A DNA stretch of 5,570 bases, taken from contig JADHUD010000176.1 of NCBI GenBank assembly GCA_016784705.1, positions 1 through 5,570 on the forward strand, in the 5' to 3' direction. Numbering within the stretch: position 1 is the stretch's first letter; each line of letters starts with the position of its first letter. Both the position numbers and the translations under genes were made by a program. This DNA comes from Spirochaetia bacterium. GTDB taxonomy: Bacteria > Spirochaetota > Spirochaetia > JABMQR01. The notes beneath the pieces are model-generated. The model was not told where the DNA came from and did no database searches. It saw only the letters and a list, made by a program, of their open reading frames with translations. Shown piece by piece: positions 1 through 5,199 of the stretch.

Positions 1-117
1 CTAGAATATTTGAAGAAACATAAAAAAAATAATTTTGTTTGTCAGTTAGCTCCGCTGTATCGAGAGGATCTCTCTCAAAGATTTTCAAGTTTCTTATCAA
101 GGATAGGATTACCATAA
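1..117 (+). CDS. Possible C-terminal end of an unidentified gene, 5' end outside the window
   Basis: Frame 1 is open from the first base for 38 codons and closes with TAA at 115-117. The other two forward frames meet stops within the first 21 bases. The peptide begins LEYLKKHKKN and ends SRIGLP. It is basic and then amphipathic, and it looks like a real C-terminus rather than random translation, but I do not recognise the family. Base composition is AT-rich like the two genes downstream, so it may belong to the same cargo block. It does not resemble a large-terminase C-terminus that I can recognise. An open run of this length in AT-rich DNA could still arise by chance, so confidence is low. 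Confidence 0.35.
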   Translation, partial: LEYLKKHKKNNFVCQLAPLYREDLSQRFSSFLSRIGLP

Positions 118-178
118 GAAATCATTCTTGGCGATAGTCAAAAAATGGTGCAAAATATGGGTAATTCTGAGTATATGT

Positions 179-210
179 TTGACATACATTACATCTTAGC
201 TTAATCTAAT
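179..210 (+). promoter_or_regulatory. Candidate sigma70-type promoter for the trypsin-like protease gene
   Basis: A perfect -35 hexamer TTGACA lies at 179-184. The best -10 match is TCTAAT at 205-210 (5 of 6), but the 20-nt spacer is long. TAATCT at 202-207 gives the ideal 17-nt spacing but matches only 3 of 6. The element sits in the gap between the partial left gene and the protease gene, about 110 nt upstream of the chosen start. The rest of the 118-316 gap shows no convincing gene. Confidence 0.4.
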
Positions 211-305
211 AAAGAAAGGCACAAAACACAAACCCTGTATTACTTAAGAGTGATTAGATAAAGGAGTTTTGTTAATTTGCAGGTACTTTCCAAATTTACT
301 TTATT

Positions 306-313
306 GGGAGGGA
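306..313 (+). promoter_or_regulatory. Ribosome binding site that decides the protease start
   Basis: GGGAGGGA precedes the ATG at 317, with GGAGG at 307-311 leaving 5 nt of spacing. The alternative in-frame TTG at 269 has an AAGGAG at 261-266 only 2 nt away, which is too close. The extra 16 residues it would add do not look like part of the fold, so the ATG is preferred. Confidence 0.65.
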
Positions 314-316
314 TTT

Positions 317-1195
317 ATGTTTGCAGATGCATATGATATTACAAAGTCATTTACACGACCAGTTGTTATTTCAACTCGCATGTACGATAACAAAGTTGAC
401 TGTGGGTGTGGGGCATTTTTAGTGCTAAATAAGGATGGATGGATAGTAACTGTAGCACATTTGTTAAATTCATATGCGGTTTATCAGCAAAACTTAAAAG
501 AAATCGCAGAATTAGAAGAGAAAAAATTACGAATTCAAAATGATGGTAGTCTTAACTTAAAACAAAAACAAAGCAAATTGAGGAAATTGAAACCGAATCA
601 AAAATGGATAAAAAACCACTCATTTTGGTGGGGTAATGATAATTTAAAACTTAAAGACGTAATCATAATTGGAGAAGCTGACCTTGCAATTGGGCGTTTG
701 GAATCCTTTAATCCAGAATCTATTAAGAATTATCCAATCTTAAAAAATCCTAGGAATTTAAGATTGGGAACCAGTTTGTGCAAGCTTGGATATCCTTTCC
801 ATAATATCTCTGCTACTTATGATGAAACTTTAAATTCATTTCGTTTACAACCTGGAGCGATACCTATACCCCGGTTTCCTATGGAGGGTATTTATACTCG
901 AAATCTCATTATTGGAAAGTCTAAAAGTGGGAAAGTTGACATTAAATTTTTAGAAACTTCTACACCAGGCTTACGTGGACAGAGTGGAGGTCCGATTTTT
1001 GACAAATATGGGAATGTCTGGGCTATACAGAGTCATACAAGGCATCTTCCTCTTGGATTTAGCCCTAAATTAATGAGGAATAACAAGGAAATTGAAGAAA
1101 ATCAATTTATAAATGTTGGAATGGGTGTTCATCCGGAGACGCTTGTAAATCTTCTAGTAGAGAATAAAATTGAATTTTCATTATCTGATAGTTGA
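317..1195 (+). CDS. Cytoplasmic trypsin-like serine protease with a charged helical insertion
   Basis: This 292-aa protein has the chymotrypsin/trypsin-like (S1, 'Trypsin_2'-type) catalytic layout. His48 lies in the TVAHLL motif, preceded by CGCGAFLV. The probable Asp122 lies in ADLAIGRL, and the nucleophile Ser223 lies in the GQSGGPIF motif, followed by a YGNVWAIQS strand typical of the fold. There is no N-terminal hydrophobic segment, so it should act in the cytoplasm rather than as an exported HtrA-like protease, and no PDZ domain is present. Residues about 55-98, between His and Asp, form an extra Lys/Glu/Gln-rich probable coiled coil. This widens the His-Asp spacing to 74 residues, and it could be a partner-sensing or oligomerisation element (inference). 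Base composition is AT-rich, unlike the head genes downstream. Trypsin-like domains without signal peptides are known in bacterial conflict systems, where they can act as effectors or as activators of a partner. The physiological substrate cannot be read from the sequence. An ATG start with a good Shine-Dalgarno site is chosen over an upstream TTG at 269. Confidence 0.85.
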   Translation: MFADAYDITKSFTRPVVISTRMYDNKVDCGCGAFLVLNKDGWIVTVAHLLNSYAVYQQNLKEIAELEEKKLRIQNDGSLNLKQKQSKLRKLKPNQKWIKNHSFWWGNDNLKLKDVIIIGEADLAIGRLESFNPESIKNYPILKNPRNLRLGTSLCKLGYPFHNISATYDETLNSFRLQPGAIPIPRFPMEGIYTRNLIIGKSKSGKVDIKFLETSTPGLRGQSGGPIFDKYGNVWAIQSHTRHLPLGFSPKLMRNNKEIEENQFINVGMGVHPETLVNLLVENKIEFSLSDS

Positions 1196-1263
1196 TGGCT
1201 GTAACTGGTCTATAAGTATGAACCAATATATTCGAGAGTAAACATTTCATGTAATTATATCTC

Positions 1264-1272
1264 TGTTATGAT
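1264..1272 (+). promoter_or_regulatory. Candidate extended -10 promoter for the HEPN-like gene
   Basis: TGTTATGAT combines an extended TGn with TATGAT (5 of 6 to the -10 consensus), 35 nt upstream of the ATG at 1307. The -35 position at 17-nt spacing (1244-1249, ATTTCA) matches only 3 of 6, which is acceptable for an extended -10 promoter. It would let the second gene be expressed independently of the protease gene, across the 111-nt gap. Confidence 0.35.
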
Positions 1273-1290
1273 GTAATAGTAAATCTAAGT

Positions 1291-1310
1291 GAGATTATGA
1301 GAGATTATGA
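1291..1310 (+). repeat. Perfect 10-bp tandem duplication over the HEPN-like gene start
   Basis: GAGATTATGA occurs twice in a row. Each copy carries an ATG (1297 and 1307), and the two are in different frames. The first opens a 7-codon ORF (MRDYEVR, TAA at 1318-1320) that overlaps the beginning of the 256-aa gene. The second is the start of that gene. The first copy supplies part of a weak GAGAG ribosome-binding sequence (1299-1303) for the second ATG. Confidence 0.8.
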
Positions 1311-2077
1311 AGTCAGATAAGTATGAAACATTTAGAGAAAATGTCAAAAATGAACTCGAGTCCTTATATCTCAAAGCAAAGAATGTAGACGAGTTAGCGT
1401 ATATTTTTTCCCTGTTAGGGCTTAATTCTGGCATAGAGGATTTTGGGTGGCAACCAATTAATGAGACTCTCAATCTAGTTGAAGACTTTATTTCAATATC
1501 TAACTCTCCGTTGAGAAATCCTTCAAAAATCCGGCTAATGCTTTTAATGTACTGCCAGATAACTGAAGCAAGTTTTCTTTATCATATTATCTATAATATG
1601 TTGCTGACTATAGATAATGAAGAGCCACCCCGATTGTTCAACTTCTTAGACAAATATAGAGGTCCTGTTCCTCCAACTATTAATACTAAAATTAAGTCAA
1701 TAAAAGAGTTGGCAATGAAACATAAACTTGATGGAATAATAGATATTTTTAGTAAAATTTATAATTCAGATATAAGAAATGCTGTAACCCATGCGGATTT
1801 CATCCTACATGAAAATGAACTTAGATTAAAACATCGAGGTGATCAGATTGGGAAAATACATTTCGAAGTAGTAACTGAACTTGTCAATTTTGCTGTACTG
1901 TTTTTTCAGACGTTTTTCCAGATAACTTATGAACACAAGTCCTCATATAAGAATGGTTATGTGATTTCAAATAGGAAAGATAAAGCAGGCAAACCGCTCT
2001 CATCAATTGAAGTAATTGTTGATGAATCAGGTCTTTTATCTGGATTCCAGACAAGTGATCCTTATCCTATATGGTGA
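1307..2077 (+). CDS. Uncharacterised helical protein with a HEPN-like R-x4-H motif
   Basis: This 256-aa protein belongs to no named family that I can assign with certainty. It is predicted to be mostly alpha-helical from about residue 10 to 205. It carries RNAVTH at residues 157-162, inside the stretch IYNSDIRNAVTHADF. R-x4-6-H with a polar residue after the Arg is the catalytic signature of HEPN ribonucleases, which occur in toxin-antitoxin, abortive-infection and CRISPR-associated proteins. A preceding long helix (about 74-102) and a following hydrophobic helix (about 185-207) would suit a HEPN helical bundle. The tail (about 215-250) looks like a small beta-rich segment. No signal peptide or clear membrane segment is present. 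The gene follows the trypsin-like protease on the same strand after a 111-nt gap and shares its AT-rich composition, so both were probably acquired together. The ribosome-binding site is weak (GAGAG, 3 nt before the ATG). The HEPN assignment rests on a short motif and helical pattern; a non-catalytic HEPN relative is the main alternative. Confidence 0.7.
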   Translation: MKSDKYETFRENVKNELESLYLKAKNVDELAYIFSLLGLNSGIEDFGWQPINETLNLVEDFISISNSPLRNPSKIRLMLLMYCQITEASFLYHIIYNMLLTIDNEEPPRLFNFLDKYRGPVPPTINTKIKSIKELAMKHKLDGIIDIFSKIYNSDIRNAVTHADFILHENELRLKHRGDQIGKIHFEVVTELVNFAVLFFQTFFQITYEHKSSYKNGYVISNRKDKAGKPLSSIEVIVDESGLLSGFQTSDPYPIW

Positions 2078-2105
2078 AATTTTTTTAACCTACTAAATTA
2101 CAAAT
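2078..2105 (+). terminator. Weak possible terminator after the HEPN-like gene
   Basis: Directly after the stop codon, a short imperfect stem (GGTGAAA with TTTAACC) surrounds a run of seven or more T residues. The stem is short and AT-rich and the T run lies inside it rather than after it, so intrinsic termination is doubtful. Confidence 0.15.
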
Positions 2106-2165
2106 CAACAATTTAACTGCACAGTAAATGCACATATAATTGCACCTGCCTGTTTAAGGAAGGTT

Positions 2166-2246
2166 ATGAAGAACCCGTGTTTGTACTCTAGCTCATTACT
2201 TTCTCAACATTTCAATAATCAAAATCCTGACATTGTGACCCTCTGA
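2166..2246 (+). CDS. Possible 26-codon leader ORF upstream of the gpW-like gene
   Basis: An ATG at 2166 is preceded by AAGGAAGG, ending 2 nt before it, with AAGGA at a better distance. It opens a 26-residue frame (MKNPCLYSSS at the start, PDIVTL at the end) closed by TGA at 2244-2246. It lies in the same frame as the gpW-like gene, whose ATG follows 21 nt later. The Shine-Dalgarno site is better than anything in front of the gpW-like gene, so translation of the leader could help ribosomes reach the next start. The peptide matches nothing I know and may be fortuitous. The rest of the 2078-2267 gap is AT-rich and shows no other gene. Confidence 0.25.
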   Translation: MKNPCLYSSSLLSQHFNNQNPDIVTL

Positions 2247-2261
2247 TGCTCTAACTACAAT
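2233..2261 (+). promoter_or_regulatory. Candidate promoter immediately before the gpW-like gene
   Basis: TTGTGA (2233-2238, 4 of 6) and TACAAT (2256-2261, 5 of 6) are separated by 17 nt. Transcription would start at about 2268, on or next to the ATG of the gpW-like gene, giving a near-leaderless message. That would fit the lack of a Shine-Dalgarno site there. Late head genes are usually read from a distant late promoter, so this may be a secondary or chance site. Confidence 0.25.
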
Positions 2262-2267
2262 TACCGT

Positions 2268-2501
2268 ATGTTAGGATTAGAAAAAGATCAGATGATCGGG
2301 TACCGAGATCAGGCAATCTCCGCTTTACAGGCAGTCATGCTCAGTGGATCGTCGTATGAGATCACTCATGCAGATGGCTCTAAGCAGCGGGTGACAAGAG
2401 CCAATATTGCAGAGATCCAGGAAGTCATTCACTTCTGGCAGCAGGAGCTCGATATCCTTGAGGGATTAGGAGGTCCACTGCATGTCAGACCGAACTTCTA
2501 A
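2268..2501 (+). CDS. gpW-like head completion (head-tail joining) protein
   Basis: This 77-aa protein is close in length and pattern to lambda gpW (68 aa). It has an N-terminal helix (about 9-26, MIGYRDQAISALQAVMLSG), then a two-strand hairpin (SYEITHADGSKQRVTRA, about 29-45), then a long second helix (about 47-64). In lambda, gpW joins the portal vertex after DNA packaging, holds the DNA in and forms part of the tail-attachment site. Position supports the call, since it lies just before the portal gene and overlaps it by 20 nt. No Shine-Dalgarno site precedes the ATG at 2268. An internal ATG at 2292 would start exactly where similarity to gpW begins, but it also lacks a well-spaced site. Composition switches here from AT-rich to about half GC, so this gene is the left boundary of the intact head module. 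Confidence 0.85.
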   Translation: MLGLEKDQMIGYRDQAISALQAVMLSGSSYEITHADGSKQRVTRANIAEIQEVIHFWQQELDILEGLGGPLHVRPNF

Positions 2502-4029
2502 GATCTCAACACTCGATCGCTTCATTTCCTATATCTCCCCCTCAGTTGGGATCAAACGCATCCAGGCAAAAGCTGCAATCGATGTCTTTGCTCATGGCGG
2601 AGGTGGGGGCTATACCGGAAAAAAGACCCGGCATGGACTGTCGAATACCCTGCCGGTCGGAGATGATACCGATTACTCATTAGCACAGCTCAGGAACTAT
2701 TCCCGTTCTCTGGTGACCTATACCTCTATCGGAGCCGGGGCAGTCTATATCAATGCCTCCAATACCATCGGGACAGGGCTCAAGATGCAGCCTTCGATCC
2801 TGGAGAATGTGGTTCCCTTATCCAAGAAACAGATCGAGAAGCTTCAGATCCAGATCAAACAGCGGTGGAAACTCTGGGCTGAGAGCACCGATTGTGATTT
2901 CCACGGACAGTTCACCTTCAACCAGCTGCAGTTCCTTATGTACCTCTCAAAACTCACCAGTGGGGATGTCCTAGTGACTCTGCCCCTGGCTCATGAGGAC
3001 CGGACAGTGAACTCTTTGAAAGTGAACATCATTGAGGCTGACCGGGTACGAAATGATCACCTGAAAAGTAACAGTAAAACTCTGGTAAACGGGGTGAAGC
3101 TTGATGCTCAGGGAAGACCGGTCGGGGTGTATATTCACCCTTCAGAAAATCAGCTTGAAGACAATTCTGCTACGTATGTTCCCTTCATTGGAACAAAAAG
3201 TAAAAGACGCAATGCCTTTCTCTGCTATACGCCGAAACGACCGAAAGAGTACCGGGGCAAACCCTTTCTTTCTCCTGTGACTGAGACCATCAAGAAACTG
3301 GACCGGTATTTTGAGAATGAGATCACTGCCAGTGAAGTGAATTCACTATTTGGATTATTCATCAAGACCCCATCTGGAGACGGTAGTTCTATTCTTGGGA
3401 AGACTCCCATTACCCGGAATCCTGAGACCACCTATCCTGATGCTCCTGATTATTCTCTCGAACCCGGCGTGGTTCTGCAGGGAAGACCGGGAGATGAAGT
3501 CCAGAGTTTTGATCCCGCAAGACCAAACTCAGCCTTCGGGGAGTTTATCAAATCCTCCCTGGTTCTGGTCGGCATGGGCTTGCAGATTCCCTATGAGATC
3601 CTTATCCAGTTTTTTTCCTCATCCTACTCTGCCAGCAAGGCAGCACAGAATGAGTATTGGAAGACTGTTCGAAGAGACCGCAATGACTTCGCTCTCTTCT
3701 GCCAGCATATCTATGAAGAGTGGCTGACTGAAGAGGTCCTGCAGGGACGGATCAGCTGTCCCGGCTTCTTCGATGATATAGCAACCAGACGAGCCTATTG
3801 CCATGCCTCCTGGGTGGGGATCGCTCCTGGGCAGATCAATCCTGCAGTGGAAGTGAAAGCTGCCATTGACCGAATCAACGGCAAACTCTCTTCCAGGAAG
3901 AAGGAATCAGCAGCGCTCGGCTTCGATCTTGATGAAGTTCTCGATGACCTGCATGACGAGATGGAGGAGATGAAGAGCAGAGGGCTCTACCAGGAGGCAC
4001 CTATACCTGAAAAAGAGGAAGAAGCATGA
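2482..4029 (+). CDS. Phage portal protein, lambda gpB family
   Basis: This 515-aa protein is near the usual length of lambda-type portals (lambda gpB, 533 aa). It would form the dodecameric ring at one capsid vertex through which DNA is pumped, seeding procapsid assembly with scaffold and protease. Family landmarks appear in order: LRNYSRSLVTYTSIGAGAVY (70-89), NTIGTGLKMQP (94-104), FTFNQLQFLMYLSKLTSGDV (145-163), VNIIEADRVRND (181-192), an SPVTETIKKLDRYFENE helix (264-280), LEPGVVLQGRPGDEVQSFDP (326-345), GLQIPYEIL (366-374) and SYSASKAAQNEYW (381-393). A WVGIAPGQINPAVEVKAA segment (444-461) precedes an acidic helical tail. A Gly run at 39-43 falls in the flexible N-terminal arm, which in lambda gpB is proteolytically trimmed. 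AGGAGG at 2468-2473 lies 8 nt before the ATG, inside the gpW-like gene, so translation is probably coupled. The stop overlaps the next start as ATGA. Confidence 0.95.
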   Translation: MSDRTSKISTLDRFISYISPSVGIKRIQAKAAIDVFAHGGGGGYTGKKTRHGLSNTLPVGDDTDYSLAQLRNYSRSLVTYTSIGAGAVYINASNTIGTGLKMQPSILENVVPLSKKQIEKLQIQIKQRWKLWAESTDCDFHGQFTFNQLQFLMYLSKLTSGDVLVTLPLAHEDRTVNSLKVNIIEADRVRNDHLKSNSKTLVNGVKLDAQGRPVGVYIHPSENQLEDNSATYVPFIGTKSKRRNAFLCYTPKRPKEYRGKPFLSPVTETIKKLDRYFENEITASEVNSLFGLFIKTPSGDGSSILGKTPITRNPETTYPDAPDYSLEPGVVLQGRPGDEVQSFDPARPNSAFGEFIKSSLVLVGMGLQIPYEILIQFFSSSYSASKAAQNEYWKTVRRDRNDFALFCQHIYEEWLTEEVLQGRISCPGFFDDIATRRAYCHASWVGIAPGQINPAVEVKAAIDRINGKLSSRKKESAALGFDLDEVLDDLHDEMEEMKSRGLYQEAPIPEKEEEA

Positions 4030-5195
4030 GAGGTTTATGGGCAATCGATACGACCTACAGCTCTGATCTGGCAGCTATCCAGACTATGAATTATTCCGTC
4101 CAGGACCGTAAGGACCTGGAGACAGCCTTTGAAGAGGTTGCTGCTCCCTACTGGATAGAAGGGAAAACCGCCTGCATCAAGCTCCAGGGAGTACTCTCCC
4201 GGCAGTGGTCCTTTGAGACCTGGCTGCTTGGAGGCCTGCCTACCGGGTATCTGCAGCATGTCTTTGGACAAGCCGTGGCTGATCCGGCAGTAGAGAAGAT
4301 TCAACTCTACTTCGATTCTCCTGGCGGGGAGGTTTCAGGCTTAAGTGAGTTCGCTCAAGTCATCAGAACCTCACCGAAACCGGTTCATGCCCATATATCA
4401 GGGCATTGCACCTCAGGTGCCTATTGGCTGGCGTCCCAGGCAGGGAGGATCTCTGCTTCGAAGACCTCGATGATCGGGTCCATCGGAGCCTTCATCAGTT
4501 TCAGAAAAGCAAAGGACTCCGGCTATGAAGAAGTGATCTACCGCTCCTCAGAGCATAAAGCTCCCGATCCTGAAAGTGCTGAGGGAAAGAGTGAATACCA
4601 GAAGCTGGTATCAGGGATAGCAGAGCTATTCGAAGCAGATGTGGCTGATGGTCGGGGTGTCCCGGTAAAGACGGTGCAGGAGACCTACGGGCAGGGAAAA
4701 GTCTTCCTGGCTGAGGAAGCACTTACACTTGGACTGATTGATGAACTCATCAACAGTATCGATCTCGCATACGAACCGGGTGAGAGCCTGGAATCTATAG
4801 GAGGCAGTATGAAAACAGAGAAGCAGAAAGCAGAAGAGATCGATAAGACTCCTGCTGCAGCTGTAACGGATGATTCGAACGCTCACGTGACTGCCGAAGC
4901 AGAACGTGAACGAATCACAGCGATCTTGGGACTTGGCGGTCCTGAAGAGATCACCAGAGAAGCCATCAACTCCGGCTGGAGTGTTGAAGAGGCGGCAGTG
5001 AAAGTCAATGCCCATCTCAAAAGCCAGCTTGAGCAGATGAAGGCTGGACGAAAAGAAGATGCCAAGGTCCTGGAGCATATCCCGCAGGAACCGGCAGGGG
5101 AAGTTGTTCCCTCGAAGAATCAGGTGAACATCTTCGGCATTGATCGGGCAAGCATCGATGCCGAGCTCGATCGATTGGGTGGAAAGGAGGCCTAA
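4026..5195 (+). CDS. S49-family prohead protease with C-terminal scaffold region (lambda gpC type)
   Basis: This 389-aa protein combines an N-terminal S49 (SppA/ClpP-fold) protease domain, about residues 45-255, with a helical, charged scaffold-like tail from about 262. The oxyanion and substrate strand FDSPGGEV is at 96-103. The nucleophile Ser130 sits in HCTSGAYWLAS, followed by SMIGSIGAF (148-156). The probable general base Lys178 sits in SSEHKAPDP, and VFLAEEALTLGLIDELI (226-242) is the family's typical end of the domain. The enzyme would cut scaffold, portal and other head proteins inside the procapsid during maturation. The tail contains AERERITAILGLG and SVEEAAVKV helices, common in phage proteins of this type. 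There is no signal peptide, which separates it from cellular SppA. GAGGA at 4015-4019 lies 6 nt upstream. The start overlaps the portal stop by 4 nt, so the two are translationally coupled. Confidence 0.93.
   Translation: MRGLWAIDTTYSSDLAAIQTMNYSVQDRKDLETAFEEVAAPYWIEGKTACIKLQGVLSRQWSFETWLLGGLPTGYLQHVFGQAVADPAVEKIQLYFDSPGGEVSGLSEFAQVIRTSPKPVHAHISGHCTSGAYWLASQAGRISASKTSMIGSIGAFISFRKAKDSGYEEVIYRSSEHKAPDPESAEGKSEYQKLVSGIAELFEADVADGRGVPVKTVQETYGQGKVFLAEEALTLGLIDELINSIDLAYEPGESLESIGGSMKTEKQKAEEIDKTPAAAVTDDSNAHVTAEAERERITAILGLGGPEEITREAINSGWSVEEAAVKVNAHLKSQLEQMKAGRKEDAKVLEHIPQEPAGEVVPSKNQVNIFGIDRASIDAELDRLGGKEA
4800..4804 (+). promoter_or_regulatory. Internal Shine-Dalgarno site for the nested scaffold protein
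   Basis: GGAGG lies 4 nt before an in-frame ATG at 4809, within the protease gene. It sits exactly at the junction between the end of the S49 domain and the scaffold-like tail, where lambda C has the start of Nu3. Confidence 0.6.
4809..5195 (+). CDS. Nested in-frame scaffold protein (lambda Nu3 type)
   Basis: An internal ATG with its own GGAGG begins a 128-aa product identical to the C-terminal third of the S49 protease. The sequence is charged and helical, rich in Glu, Lys and Ala, with Pro-rich linkers (QEPAGEVVPS) and a short C-terminal helix RASIDAELDRLGGKEA. A basic or charged C-terminal helix is typical of scaffolds that contact the major capsid protein. In lambda, Nu3 is made from an internal start in gene C, so that free scaffold is plentiful while the protease fusion is rare. 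The layout here is the same. The nested product is inferred from the start signals and domain border. Confidence 0.6.
   Translation: MKTEKQKAEEIDKTPAAAVTDDSNAHVTAEAERERITAILGLGGPEEITREAINSGWSVEEAAVKVNAHLKSQLEQMKAGRKEDAKVLEHIPQEPAGEVVPSKNQVNIFGIDRASIDAELDRLGGKEA
5183..5190 (+). promoter_or_regulatory. Strong ribosome binding site of the decoration protein gene
   Basis: AAAGGAGG lies 9 nt before the ATG at 5200 and overlaps the last codons of the protease/scaffold gene. This fits the high output needed for a decoration protein present in hundreds of copies per capsid. Confidence 0.7.
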
Positions 5196-5199
5196 GTAG

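Noticed and set aside
116..129. AAGAA-ATCA-TTCTT hairpin after the left partial frame as a terminator
   Set aside because: The stem is only 5 bp and AT-rich, and no T run follows it.
269..316. Upstream TTG start adding 16 residues to the trypsin-like protease
   Set aside because: The AAGGAG is only 2 nt away from the TTG, whereas the ATG at 317 has a well-spaced GGAGG. The added residues do not form a signal peptide.
1285..1473. A 62-codon - strand frame over the start of the HEPN-like gene
   Set aside because: It overlaps the better-supported + strand gene and has no family features.
3610..3616. A run of seven T residues in the portal gene as a frameshift site or sequencing error
   Set aside because: The portal reading frame keeps its conserved motifs on both sides (IPYEIL before, SYSASKAAQNEYW after), so no shift is needed.
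3350..3727. A 125-codon + strand frame inside the portal gene
   Set aside because: The portal frame here carries conserved family motifs throughout, while the alternative translation is low in structure and rich in Pro, Ser and Leu. It is a shadow frame.
4035..4304. An 89-codon - strand frame opposite the start of the S49 protease
   Set aside because: There is no ribosome site or recognisable content, and it is fully covered by a real gene.
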